Source of the DNA: Diphasiastrum complanatum
Lineage: Eukaryota; Streptophyta; Lycopodiopsida; Lycopodiales; Lycopodiaceae
Direction: 5' to 3'
Assembly (NCBI GenBank): GCA_029204225.1
Contig: CM055112.1
Span: 29,168,703 to 29,232,702 of the forward strand
Length of the DNA: 64,000 bases
Shown here: positions 11,106 through 22,261 of the stretch, piece after piece
How the letters are laid out: each line of letters starts with the position of its first letter
Numbering within the stretch: the first letter of the stretch is position 1
Program-made: the position numbers and the translations under genes
Notes under the pieces: model-generated
The model's database searches: none
The model's input: only the letters and a program-made list of their open reading frames with translations
Told to the model about the DNA's origin: nothing

Positions 11106-11399
11106 CTAGCTACCATGTTTGGATTCCGATAAATTGGTTCGCGGAGTATTTGCAGTGGCAATACTATCCAACACCTAACAAATGCAAACACAAATATTCT
11201 AGTATCTAATATAAAAAATGGTTCATGATTATCAATTTTAATTTGTGGTGAGAATAAATTAAAATTTGCGATCTTGCTTTTATAGAAACAATTTATTGCT
11301 GCCATGAAATTGTCCCAATGAGCAATTCTGACATTCTACCAGCTCAACCAGCTATCCAAAGCTGGGACATCACACTCCTTCACTTTTGCTATCCGGTAG
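11106..11399. other. Non-coding interval
   Basis: AT-rich sequence between copia A and copia relic C. No gene, repeat or site is seen. Confidence 0.5.
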
Positions 11400-12519
11400 T
11401 CGAATTGGCAAAGTGCATGTTATTACATGTGACACTTCCGAAGTCCTTTTGGGTTGAAGCTGTTTCAACAACAACCTATATTTAGAACAGATGTCCTACT
11501 AAAGGTCTCTCAGAAAAAACACCATTCAAAGTTTGGACAGGTACCTAACCTTCTTTATTGAATGGTACCTAACCTTCTTTATTGAATTTAAAAGTTTGTG
11601 GATGTATTGCTTATGCGCAGATTCCTCATGATCTCAGGAAGAAACTCGACTTCTAGAGTATCAAATGTATTTTCATCAGCTACACTACTTCAAATCAAGC
11701 CTACAAGTTGTTCGATCCTATCAAGTTGAAGATATTCACTAGCCGGGATGTCATCTTCATCGACCTCAAAGAAAAGCCCATTTAGCCGACTTGTTTGACT
11801 CGTTCGACATATTGACCTTCGAGGTTCCTCAGTCGACTATTCCCATTAAGGATCCAAGCTCATCTATTTCTGACAAACAACATATTAACGATGACTCCAA
11901 AGAAAATGATGTCGCAGTTCATCAACTATAGGATGATGAAAATAATCAGCTTCCTCCATCTCCCAGAAGATCATCAAGGACTAGCAGACCACCTGTGAGG
12001 TATATCGACGAGTCTGCAACCTATCTTGTTCAGGAGCCGACGACTGTCGAAAAGGCATTCAGTCAGCCTAATTTCGATCTCTTGAAAGAAGATATGGATA
12101 AAGAGTATTCATCTCTTATCAAGAACCATATATGGACAATTGTCAAATTACCTGCTAGCAGGAATGTAGGTGATTCACAATGGATTTTCAAAGTCAAGTA
12201 CAAAGCAGACGGAAGCATCGACAAAAGAAAAGGCCGACTTGTCGTCAGAGGATTTTCTCAGGTATACAACGTCGATTAAATTGACACCTTCAGTCCAATA
12301 GTCAAGTATTCTTCTATTCAACTTTTGTTATCATTTGCTGTTGTAGCAAATTTGGAAATACATCAAATGGATGTACAACAACATATCTCAATCGAGTTAT
12401 CAAAGAAAACATTTACATGGTGCAACTCGAAGGTTATATTATTGAAGGTAAACACAATCATGTGTGTAAACTCCATAAGGCACTTTACGGATTGAAGCAA
12501 TCTGCTCAAGCATAGTTTC
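11400..12519 (+). pseudogene. Copia relic C (integrase to RT)
   Basis: Eroded copia pol. An integrase C-terminal part (reading PSKFWVEAVSTTTY, then KVCGCIAYAQIPHDLRKKLD, FDPIKLKIFTSRDVIF) is followed by the RT start (QWIFKVKYKADGSIDKRKGRL at about 12178) and broken RT (LEIHQMDV). Several stops and frameshifts interrupt it. An exact 24-bp tandem duplication (11540-11563, 11564-11587) breaks the integrase part. It is cut off at the start of a D-family LTR. Confidence 0.8.
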
Positions 12520-13073
12520 TATCATGTACTTTTAGTACATCAATGCTTTTCAAGGCAATATAATATCCATTGTAAGCTTTGTAGGCCCAAAAGGAGCTAT
12601 TAGCCTTAAGAACAAGGTGGTTCCTTCTTTAGGCCCTTCAAAGTAATAAATAAGGATAATAGGCCACTAAGGGCCCAATGTAGGTTAAATAACACTTAAC
12701 AAGGGCTAACTATCCTTCAAGATAGTTATGTTTAGTTAAGTTAGGGGACTTGTTTATAAGTAGGCAAGAGACATCACTTTTCGGATCTTTTGGCTCATTT
12801 GCAATTGAGAGAACTAGGAGCTCCATCTCCTCTTCCTCCTTTGTGAATGTCCTTGGGATCTTGATCTTGCTAGGTCTCATGTGCTCCATCACATGAATCC
12901 ATGTACTCCTCACCCTCTATTATGGAATCCATCTCCTCTTGAGCTTCACTTTGATATGAGCTTTGTGGTAGCTTGTGGTTATTCTTCGTCTTTGGTTCTC
13001 TTCAACATAGGTGTGGTGGTTGCCTCCTTGTTCTAGCTTGCTTGGCTTGGATTGAGAGGTATGGCACATGACA
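12520..13073 (+). repeat. D-family LTR, plus orientation
   Basis: Begins TATCATGTAC and ends GGCACATGACA, giving long inverted ends (TGTCATGTAC/GCACATGACA type). A TATA box (TTTATAAGTAGG) is at 12752-12763. It is followed by a primer-site-like TGGTATCA at 13078-13085. Its first 280 bp recur inverted at 13086-13371 and in pieces at 17737, 18739 and 41215. Confidence 0.75.
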
Positions 13074-13085
13074 TTTGTGGTATCA

Positions 13086-13371
13086 AATACAAATGAACCA
13101 AAAGATTCCAAAAGTGATGTCTCTTGCCTACTTATAGACAAGTCCCCTAACTTAACTAAACATAACTATCTTGAAAGATAGTTAGCCCTTGTTAAGCATT
13201 ATCTAACCTACATTGGGCCCTTAGTGACCTATTATCCTTATTAATTGCTTTGAAGGGCCTAAAGAGGGAACCGCCTTGTTCTTAAGGCTGATAGTTCCTT
13301 TTGGGCCTACAAAGCTTACAATGGATATTTTAAGGCATTGATAGACACTGATGTACTAGAAGTACATGACA
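13086..13371 (-). repeat. D-family 3' LTR, minus orientation
   Basis: Read on minus it starts TGTCATGTACTTCTAGTAC just after a purine tract (AAGTAGGAGGAG, 13372-13383), so it is the 3' LTR of a minus-strand element. It lacks the last part of the LTR. Together with 12520-12800 it forms inverted arms of about 280 bp around a centre of roughly 290 bp. Confidence 0.75.
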
Positions 13372-14212
13372 CTCCTCCTACTTAAACATTTTTGTCTTAA
13401 AAAATGAAGACGCTTGTTTGATCAACTTGACTGCCCTAGTTAAGTAGTCATGATTGAGAATGTGTCGTCCAAAAAAAAAAATTATTGCCTCTTACAAATC
13501 CAAAGCTGTCGGATTGAATTCATTTTGCTAGCTTCAGAATGTAATCCTTGTTCTCATGAAGGAAAACTGATGGTAGCAGAAGAGTTTGATGAAGCACCAT
13601 ATTGCTTGTTGGCAATCAATCTGTATGGAATGGACAAAGTGTGTCACCACAATATCCTCTTTTGTCTGCTTCCTCAACATCATACTAATTCGGATGCTTA
13701 TCCAATTCCCTTGGATTCTTGGTTTTGGCTTGCATCTAACTCTTCTATCGTAGCTGACAATCCATGCTGTTTAACCAACTTGATGAAGAACCTTATAATT
13801 CTTCCATGAGCAATGGTAGTCATAAATTGTTGTTCAAATATAAATGCTCTATACGAAGTAGGCGGCATGAATATTGAAACTCGGTCATATGATGAAGCAT
13901 ATCTCTGGGCATATTATTGACCAAAATATATTTCTTCAGATTTGGTCAATGCCTCATTCATAGGTAGTAGTGAATATTTGAACTGATTGACCTCAAAAAT
14001 GGACTCTCGTCTCAAAATATAAATTTTGCAGTCGCCCACATAAATCGTTGAAGCATCAATTCCAAATAGTGAAAATACATTCCAAAGTTGAACCAGAGAT
14101 TTGATTTTTTGATTGTTCCAAATAACCATTGATGAACAATCATTGTTGACATTACTCAATGGAAGATTGATCACATTAGAGTCCACTGAGCAATGTAATC
14201 ATCTCCAAAGAA

Positions 14213-15262
14213 ACTGATATAGGCTGATGGCATATTCTAAAATCAGCTTCTTATAGAGTGTTGGTTGATTGAGAGAATGTTCCCAATCATTATTCACATC
14301 CATGCATTCTAAATATGCATGTGAATTTATATATCGGCTTTTGAGTTTGAGAGAATCCATAGGAATAGGGTTCTCCCACGGAAGCCACTTTGAGCTCTTG
14401 TAAAATGGATCCATGAGGCATTGAACAATAATCCAAAGTATTGATACAAGTAGGATTTCCATATATTAATGAAATCTCTTCATTTCTACCAGTATCCATG
14501 TTGAATACCTCATACACACTTAGATCATTGTCAAAAATAAAATTATTCTCAAAAGCTCCCATATCAATTTGACATGGTTCGTAGATCGGATCCTGATAAT
14601 AACCACTCAATTCCAAGCCACCAAAATAAATTAATATAGAATGATGGCATATTTTAAAATCAGCTTCCTATAGAGTGTTGGTTGACTGAGAGAATATTTC
14701 CAATCATTATTCACATCCATGCATTCCAAATATGCACGTGAATTACATATTGGCTTTTGAATTCTAGAGAATCCGTAGGAGTAGGGTTCTCCAACAATAG
14801 TGGAACATCTTGCAAAAGTTGGAGTCTTGATCTTGCTTGGAAATGGTGAAAAAGAGGTGGCAAAGTCTTGGAATTTAGGTTCGACACTCTTTTGACTTTT
14901 ATGATTTTTTCTAGAGGAAATGTGTTGCATGATAAGTGCACTACCATGGTTTGCAACAAATCAACTAGTGAAGCTTTGGAAAAGTGAAATTGGAACTTGG
15001 TTGAAGCTCTTTGAATCTGATTTCTTTGGGCAAATTCAAGCTCTTGACTAATGGATCCATGAGGCGTTGAACAATAATCCAAAGTAATGATACAAGTAGA
15101 ATTTCCATGGATTAATGAAATCTCTTCATTTCTACCAGTATCCATGTTGAATACCTCACACTCCTCTAGATCATTGTCAAAAATAAAAATATTATCAAAA
15201 GCTCCCATATCGATTTGACATGGTTCGTAGATCGGATTCTTATAATAACCACTCAATTCCAA
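14213..15262 (-). repeat. Tandem duplication in D element
   Basis: The sequence at 14213-14620 is repeated, with an extra insert, at 14640-15262. Both hold the same protein segment (minus strand) with the GYYxxPIYEPCQIDMGAF motif. The copies have diverged moderately. Confidence 0.75.
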
Positions 15263-15532
15263 ATCATGGAATATCGGTGTCATATAGTCCTCAATCTGAA
15301 AGCTTGGTGAATACCTTGACCGAGTTTCTTCGAGCATAGCAGTATTCTCAATCTGACGATCCATAGTTGCTTGTTCATTGACCAGATTAAGGCATTGGTG
15401 TAGGTCAAGTTCCGGACTTTGATGGTTGAAATGAAACTCGAAAGGATGTTCAATTATCTGCACATTCTGATCCGAATTTTGACTTTCATCTGAATCACAA
15501 TTTTCACCATCTAATGTTGCAACTTGATCCAA
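14711..15532 (-). pseudogene. D-family acidic protein, C-terminal part
   Basis: 273-codon frame rich in Asp, Glu and Asn, continuing in the minus direction from the gag fragment at 15831-16905. It includes GYYKNPIYEPCQIDMGAF and NMDTGRNEEISL. A similar segment recurs at 41657-42028 and at 18171-18681. I recognise no enzyme domain. Upstream codons (15540-15830) repeat an acidic EQSDN/DEKSDN motif. Likely the C-terminal part of a D-specific gag. Confidence 0.5.
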
Positions 15533-15830
15533 ATCATGAATGGGACTTTTGTTGCCTGCAATTGTATCTGGATCTGGGACTTGACATTTGTTGTCGCTTT
15601 TCTCATCTAACTCATTGTTATCACTTTGCTCATCAAACTCATTGTCATCGCTTCGCCCATCTGCTTCGTCATTGTCACTTTGCTCATCTTCATTTTCAAT
15701 TTTTTCACTTTTCTGTACCTATTTTGTTTGTCGATCCACTGATGCTTTTGTGTATACACTCACTTTTTGGATCCGCATCTTCATTTTCTCAAACCATATG
15801 GATTGTTCTTCTTTCCTTTCAGCTTCTAGC

Positions 15831-16905
15831 TTAAGCCTTTTTTCTTGTTGCTCGTACTTTAAAGCATATTTCATAGTTTTCCTTAAATCGAAACCCAAGC
15901 TGGAGAGAAGTAGATTGTAGATAGTTTTTCACAATGCTCCGATATTGAGGTTGTAACCCATGTATATAGCATTGTGCAAGATATACTTCTCCATAATTGA
16001 ATACTGGGACCATTTGTTGGAATTCTCGATTTCACTCAGCAACTGTAGTTGTCTGGTTCAAAGAACACCATTGGATGAAGTCGGATCGATTGAAGACCTA
16101 TCTACAAACTCTTTTGAAAGTTAACCAGTTCTCAGGAAGAAAGTTGTGAACAATGTTCCACCATGATTGAACACGTCCTTGGAAACCCGATGAAGTAAAG
16201 AAAACCATACTATTGTCACCAATACATCCGTTGTAGTAGAAGTTATAATCCAAATCTTCTAGCTAATTGTCTACATCAATGGAGTGAATGCTTCCATCAA
16301 AAGTAGGACTAACGGATTTAGACAGTCGTTGGTTGTAATAATAAGGTTCCCATTAATCAGCGACTTTCCACCATTCATTGATATGGTTTGTAGATAAATG
16401 CTCTAGAGCAAGTGCATGATCCATCATATTGCATAACTCCATAAAACTAGCAACAAAAATGGATTTGAAAGAATGTGGTTGAAGCACATTTCGATAGGAG
16501 TTTGAAGAGAATTTAAATAGTAGCCCAAGAATTTTCTATACTCAAATTTTGTCTTCTGAACCGATGCCAAGAATTGCTAATTAAATTGTTGTATAGAACT
16601 AGTTTGTTTGAGAGATTCAAATAATTTCTCATAAAATCTGGTAATACTATCGATGCAAGCAATTTTGAATTGATTCTAAAGTTTTCTGTTCGAACGTGCT
16701 TGAGTATCCCACCATGCTCAAACTTGCTCTTGAAAGCACAATGAAGTGAAATAAATTTTATCCTCTTCAGAATAATGGCGATGACAGAAATAACCTTCCA
16801 ATTTAGTCAACCAATCATCAATGCTGATTGAACTTGGTTGTCCATCAAATGCAAGGCTGTAACATATGATTTTATATTGTATTTCATCCATAGATGGAAG
16901 ATGAA
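15831..16905 (-). pseudogene. D-family gag (gypsy-type)
   Basis: On minus, a retrotransposon gag domain is readable with one or more frame breaks: DDWLTKLEGYF, then SEEDKIYFTSLCFQEQVWAW, and later AQCYIHGLQPQYRSIVKNYL. The WxxxLExYF...F..L...A..WW pattern is typical of Ty3/gypsy gag. The frame shifts near 15840 into a coiled, acidic tail. Upstream lies the module array 17185-17332 and a leader. Frames on the opposite strand here are shadows. Confidence 0.65.
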
Positions 16906-17184
16906 TGTGTTGACTATGAAATAATCTATCATTAATGACTAATGAAGACTTGTGGACTATGAATTCATCGTTTGAAATTTATTCAGAATGGTATTTTTTA
17001 CAAACTAATAAAATTGCTCTTCTCCATCCACTTAAAACTCAGAGTTCTACGATGAGTGAAACTGAAAATAGCAAAAACTTGTAGTTCATATGAAAGTGAG
17101 CAATTTTGCTATTTACAGCATTGAATTCCAAGGTCAAATAGAAACATAAAGTGGATATGGAGAATCTATGAGTTCCGTACACCT

Positions 17185-17332
17185 GATATCGAATTCAAGT
17201 GCAAATAGACTATTATAATAAGTGCACAGAAGCAAACGTGCTCGAAATCGATATTGGAAAAGTATCGGTTTCAAGCGCAAATAGGTTAGCCGGACTTTTT
17301 GAATAGTGCACCCGCGCTTGAAAGCGATATTG
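17185..17332 (-). promoter_or_regulatory. Inverted-module array, D minus copy
   Basis: Four copies of an 18-bp module alternate in orientation: 17314-17332, 17262-17278, 17238-17256, 17185-17202. Read on minus they are forward, reverse, forward, reverse (CAATATCGCTTTCAAGCGC / GCGCTTGAAACCGATAC). Neighbouring copies can pair as hairpins. The array is a few hundred bases upstream of gag. Confidence 0.8.
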
Positions 17333-17349
17333 CAAAAAAAAAAATAAAT

Positions 17350-17720
17350 TAATTTTCATCATTTTTTTAAAGTTTTTATTATCTATTTATTTTTTTAAAT
17401 TTAATGACGTGAAAGGCTTACAGACCTTTCAAAATGAAGAAACTGAAAAAACATTTATAGCAAGAAGAAACTTCAAAATTGAAATTTTGAAGTGCTTCTC
17501 TCTCACCAAGAAATACAAAGGAAAATTTTCAGAATTCTAGCAAATCTGACCCAGCTTCACTAATTTGATCATAACTCTCTCAATATTGATCCAAATCACA
17601 CAAACTCAGTACTTCTGAAAAGCTAAGAACAAGCTCTATCAAGGTAGAGTATCAGATCAATGATTGAAGGTAATTTGATAGGTCAAATTTACAGCAGAAC
17701 AGGTCTAAAAATTTTGAAGA
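17350..17720 (-). other. D-family leader, minus copy
   Basis: This stretch is the reverse complement of about 19300-19660, with a palindrome around CTTCAAAATTGAAATTTTG. It lies between the truncated 5' LTR and the module array. No coding sequence. Confidence 0.7.
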
Positions 17721-17736
17721 AAGAAAACTAGTAAAA

Positions 17737-17842
17737 GGGAACCACCTTGTTCTTAAGGCCAATAGCTCCTTTTGGGCCTACAAAGCTTACAATGGATATT
17801 ATATTTTCTTGAAAAGCACTGATGTACTAAAAGTACATGACA
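17737..17842 (-). repeat. Truncated D-family LTR
   Basis: Read on minus, only the first 106 bp of the LTR (TGTCATGTACTTTTAGTAC...), with a purine tract upstream (17843-17855). It joins the leader directly, so it acts as the 5' LTR of the minus copy and the 3' LTR of the copy at 17843-18738. Confidence 0.75.
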
Positions 17843-18738
17843 CTCCCCCTACTTAAACAATTTTGTCCTAAAAAATGAGGACACTTGTCTGATCAGCTTG
17901 ATCGCCTTGGCTAAGTAGTCATGACTAAGGATGTGTCGTCCAAAAAAATAATTTATTGCCTCGTTACAGTTTCAAAGCTATCGAATTGAAATTCATTTTG
18001 CTAGCTTCAGACTGTGATCCTTATTCCCATGGAGGAAAACTGATGGTCGAAGAAGAGGTTGATGAAGCACCATATTGCTTGTTGGCAACCAATCTGTATG
18101 GAATGGACAGAGTGTATCACCACAATATCCTCTTTTGTCTGCTTCCGCAACATCATACTAATTCGGATGCTTATCCAATTCCCTTGGATTCTTGGTTTTG
18201 TCTTGCATCTGGCTCTTCTACCGTAGCTGGCAATCCATGTTGTTTAACAAACTTGATGAAGAACATTATAATTCTTCCATGAGCAATGGTAGTCATGAAT
18301 TGCTGTTCATACATAAATGCTCCACGTGAAGTAGTCGAGATGAATATTGACACTCTATTGTTAGACCTGATTGACCTCAAAAATTGACTCTCGTTTTGAA
18401 ATATAAAATTTGCAGGTGCCCATATAAATCGTTGAAGCATCATTCCCAAATAGTGAAAATACATTCCACAGTTGAAATAGGGATTTGACATTTTGATTGT
18501 TCCAAATAACCATTGATGAACAATCATTGTTGACATTACTCAATTGAGAATTGATCACATTAGAGTCCACTGAGCAATGTAAACTTCTCCAAAGAAACTG
18601 ATATAGATTGATGACATATTTTAAAATCAGCTTCCTATAGAGTGTTGGTTGACGGAGAGAATATTTCCAATCATTATTCACATCTATAAATTCTAAATAT
18701 GCGCGTGAATTACATATTGGCTTTTGAGTTTGAGAGAA
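17843..18738 (-). pseudogene. Second D-family 3' internal copy
   Basis: Repeats 13372-14352 with an internal deletion of about 100 bp. It includes the polypurine tract and the C-terminal part of the acidic D protein (for example TIAHGRIIMFFIKFVKQHG on minus). It shows that D elements stand in tandem here. Confidence 0.7.
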
Positions 18739-18842
18739 GGGAACCGTCTTGTTCTTAAGGCTAATAGCTCCTTTTGGGCCTACAAAGCTTATAATGGATA
18801 TTATATTTTTTTGAAAAGCACTAATGTACTAGAAGTACATGA
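18739..18842 (-). repeat. Truncated D-family LTR, second
   Basis: Same LTR segment as 17737-17842, broken at the same place (GGGAACC). On its right it abuts a primer-site-like TGGTAGCAGAGC (18849-18860) that reads on the plus strand, which is the wrong partner for an LTR start and marks a rearrangement point. Confidence 0.7.
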
Positions 18843-19660
18843 AATTTGTGGTAGCAGAGCTTAAGATCCAATAATCATTTGATTCAACATGAATCTCATT
18901 TCATTTGAAGAGTTTATTATTTTTGTAACTTTCTTTTTGTTAATTTCTAGCTTTTGAATTTTCAGGTCTGTTCAGACTCATTTTTAGCATACAATTTTGG
19001 GCGTTATTTCTAATTTGATTCCATTTACTTTTAGAGCTTTGTTTTACATTTCATTTGCACCAATTTGCAAGCAATTTGGGTAAGGGATACAAACGTTATT
19101 GCAATTCTCCCAAAAGTTGTCAAAATAGGTGATTACAAATTTGTTTTTAGTTTGTTTGAATTTTTCAGATTTGCTTTGAGTATTTCATCCTATTTTCTTT
19201 ACACAGTCTATTAGATCATTGTCTTAGTTTTAATTTGATCCATATGGCAGGTCATTTGGATTAGTATTCATGACAAATTTTGATTTTTTTCTTCAAGAAC
19301 TTCAGACCTGTTCTATTGTAAATTTGACCTATCAAATTACTTCAATCATTGATCTGATACTCTATCCTGATAGAGCTTGTTCTTAGCTTCTCAGAGGTAC
19401 TAAGTTTGTGTGATTTGGATCAATATTGAGAGAGTTATGATCAAATCAGTGAAGCTGGGTCAGATTTGCTAGAATTATGGAAATTTTCTTTTGTATTTCT
19501 TTGTGAGAGAGAAGCACTTCAAAATTTCAATTTTGAAGTTTCTTTTTGCTATAGTTTTTTTTTAGTTTCTTCAATTTGAAAGGTTCGTAAGCCTTTTATG
19601 TCATTTTTTTTTCAAAAAAAAAAAATTAAATTAATTTTTTTTTTTAATTTTTTTTTTTTT
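18843..19660 (+). other. D-family leader, plus copy
   Basis: Primer-site-like TGGTAGCAGAGC at 18849-18860, then non-coding AT-rich leader. From about 19300 it mirrors 17350-17720. Ends in A/T homopolymer tracts. Confidence 0.65.
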
Positions 19661-19661
19661 G

Positions 19662-19850
19662 CAATATCGCTTTCAAGCGTGGGTGGACTATTCAAAAAGT
19701 TTGGCTAACCTATTTGCGCTTAAAACCGATATCCGAAAACAAAAAAACTTTGTTTTTATTTTTTATATTTTTTCTCCAATATCGATTTTGAGCGCGTTTT
19801 TTCTACTTTGCTCTTGTCCTAGTACTTTGTGTGCGCTTGAGTCCGATATC
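19662..19850 (+). promoter_or_regulatory. Inverted-module array, D plus copy
   Basis: Four modules in the order forward, reverse, forward, reverse: 19662-19679, 19716-19734, 19777-19794, 19833-19850. Forward form CAATATCGCTTTCAAGCG, reverse form GCGCTTAAAACCGATATCC. Located 400-590 bp before the ATG at 20252. Confidence 0.8.
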
Positions 19851-20251
19851 AAGTGTACAAAACTCTTAACTTGATATTATATCCATAACTTTCTTGTTTA
19901 AGTTCAGATTCTAGTGGTGTGAATACGAAAATTGATCAAAACAATGAGCCTCACACTACTAAGTTATTGAAATTTGTAATTATTATTTTTCAAAATTTTT
20001 TTCCAGTCAAACTTTCTTGTATTTTATTTGTGTATTTTCGATCCTCATATCATCTTCGTCTGGGTTCGGAATTGAACACTGTAAAAACAAAAGTGCTCAA
20101 TTGTATATGAACTACAACTTTCTGCCATTCTCAGCTTCACTTATCGTAGAACTCTAAGTTCTAAGTGGGTGGAGAAACTGTCAAGAGTTTTTTCTTTGCA
20201 AAAATCAAACTTCGCAATTTTCAGACTCATATTCTCCCTTGATTTGTCAAA

Positions 20252-20515
20252 ATGGATTTGGATTCTGATTATGAAGTGGAATTTGATTATCATTTTGGAT
20301 CTGATGACCAATCATATTGTGATTATCAATATGAGGAGCACAATGATAGTAATTCAGATCAATACGAGCAACATGACTCATATGGAGACTGTTTGAGTGC
20401 TGATGACAACTATTCTGACCAAAATAAAAACCATGAGCTATACCAATCAAATCAATCTAATATTGATGGTGGTTTTTATAGTAGTGATAATGATGATGAG
20501 CTATATTCACGATAA
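20252..20515 (+). CDS. D-family acidic N-terminal frame
   Basis: An 87-codon frame from ATG, starting MDLDSDYEVEFDYHF and very rich in Asp, Tyr, Asn and Ser. No known domain. By position after the leader and module array it should be the start of the D plus-copy gag-like protein. Stops soon follow, so the copy is broken. Possible alternative: spurious frame in a biased sequence. Confidence 0.35.
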   Translation: MDLDSDYEVEFDYHFGSDDQSYCDYQYEEHNDSNSDQYEQHDSYGDCLSADDNYSDQNKNHELYQSNQSNIDGGFYSSDNDDELYSR

Positions 20516-20699
20516 TCAAAACATCATTGCAATTCACAAGGTGATGAGCACGCGGGAGCTGATGAAAGATGTCCAGAGAATTGACATAGACAAGGGAAAA
20601 CAGGTATTACCGAGTCATACAATATTCGGTTGGACTTGAAATGACAGGAGAACGTTGGAACAATGAGCACAACAATCTATAGCAGCCAGAGTTGTGCCA

Positions 20700-21381
20700 A
20701 CAAATGTTCATCAAAATGTCCAACAAAGAGGTGAAGCTTCAAGGATTCAATATTTTGAGGATGATGAACAATCTGATAGTGAAAGTCAGGACTTGAATCA
20801 AGGAGAGCACAATTGGGAATCCGCTACAATCATGTCTTGGGAATCAGAATAGTAGTGATCAAGAGGAAATGCCCAGTATGGAAGATCCAATGCAGGAAAG
20901 CAATTCAAGAGAATTTGATGATTTTTCATCAACATCATCAGAGGATGAACCAGAAGAGCGAATTGATGAAGACAAACATCTATCCATGATGGAAATGCCT
21001 ATTCAATAGGTCAATCAACCAACTTTATCAACAACTCTTGATTTTCCATTAAATTCACAAGAAATGGCCAATCAACATTTATGCACTGCTATGGAGTGTA
21101 CACAAGATAATTGGCAACACCAATATAATTTCCAATTTGAATCGACCTAGAAAATTCCAGTTGCAAATACAACGTCAATGCAAGTACATCACAAATCAGT
21201 TGGTGATAATAATGAGGACGATGCGGAGGAATATGAGGACAATAATTTTGTTTTCAAATTTGATCTGCAATTGAGCAATATAAAGGCCAACTCAGGCAAT
21301 GAAGCTGTCAATGAGACGATTCGCTCAAGGACCCCAGGAACATCAACGTTGGAAGAATCCATGCTATGTAAAATAGGATGA
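20700..21381 (+). pseudogene. D-family acidic frames, plus copy
   Basis: Broken frames rich in Glu, Asp, Ser (for example EFDDFSSTSSEDEPEERIDE near 20912 and a 67-codon frame at 21178-21381 with EDDAEEYEDNNFVFKFDLQL). These match in character, not in exact order, the acidic tail of the minus copy. In-frame stops show decay. Confidence 0.4.
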
Positions 21382-21390
21382 AATGACATA

Positions 21391-21660
21391 GATCGTTTAT
21401 CGATGGTTGCTTGAAATCGTAGTATGTATGTTCTTGAGATATTACATTCCTAGAGACAAATACTACATTGGTGGATGGATCATAAACTTTGTAAGCTTTA
21501 TGTTCATCAACATAGCCAATGAAAATACATTTATTTGTGCTATGGTCCAGCTTCTTCTTAAGTTATTTAGGACTGTGAACAAAACATTAGGAAAAATATG
21601 GGCCCAAAGAGGGCCCTATAAGAAATGCCATGTAGGAGAGAGAGAAATAACTATAAAGTA
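21391..21660 (-). pseudogene. Copia integrase/RT linker fragment K
   Basis: On minus, KKLDHSTNKCIFIGYVDEHK followed by AYKVYDPSTNVVFVSRNV: the classic copia segment after the integrase core (KCIFVGY...YDP...VSRDV). Under 300 bp remains, with frameshifts on the upstream side. Confidence 0.75.
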
Positions 21661-22261
21661 ATTATAATATCATTTTCTAACTTCTTTACGCATCTGCCTG
21701 CACTACTTTCCATGTAAATGAATGCACCTTAGTTTAATCACATCAAACTTCACTGGTGTTTAACCACAGTTAAAATATAATTTTTTAAAATGCTGAAATA
21801 TTCCCTCCCAATAGTTGGGAACACTCAGAAATTTGAATTAGGAGTGACATTTTTGAAAAAAGCCTACACCATCTCTATCTCCAGCAGAGTTGTTAGCGCC
21901 ATCTCCAGCTTGTTATTGTCATTGTGTTGTTTGTTACTACACTACTGTATTGATAACAAAGCTTTATCATCTTTATGTGGATCTGTCACCAGAATATGCT
22001 CTGCTCAGGACGAGAAATTCAAAGCAACCCAAATTGTCAACTTTTGATATGGTCCGATACAGGGAGGAAAAGCTAAAACATGTAGATTTATGGTAATCAG
22101 GAACATTGTATCCTATTGATCCATGTTCATTGCAACATCCAGATTTTCATTCGGTGAGTCAGTTAATAATCTATATGTGTCATGGTAAAAATGGCCTTTT
22201 GGGTTACCCGTGAAAATTTGATGCTCTATGGGAATGCACATTCAATGCAAAGAATACATTA
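21661..22261. other. Non-coding interval
   Basis: No convincing gene. A short readable stretch near 22180-22260 may belong to the following broken gene (CHGKNGLLGYP, then ALWECTFNAKNTLFGRGI), separated by a stop. Confidence 0.4.

Larger units (their letters stand above)
12520..21390. mobile_element. Nested inverted D-family elements
   Basis: Plus-strand D element: LTR 12520-13073, primer site, then (after a foreign block) leader and acidic gag-like frames from 18849 to 21381. Between them sits a minus-strand block, 18842 down to 13086, made of at least two D copies sharing a truncated LTR. A stretch of about 20 bp (ACATGACATTTGTGGTATCA at 13066-13085) recurs with three changes at 18837-18856, bracketing the block. 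No RT, protease or integrase is seen in any D copy, so the family looks non-autonomous. Confidence 0.65.

Noticed and set aside
12520-13371. MITE or foldback transposon with 280-bp inverted ends
   Set aside because: The same termini elsewhere are preceded by purine tracts and followed by primer-site-like sequence, so they are LTRs in opposite orientation. No target duplication flanks the pair.
15514-15920. Plus-strand Ser/Leu-rich and His/Cys-rich frames
   Set aside because: Shadows of the acidic, repeat-rich D-family gag frame on the minus strand.
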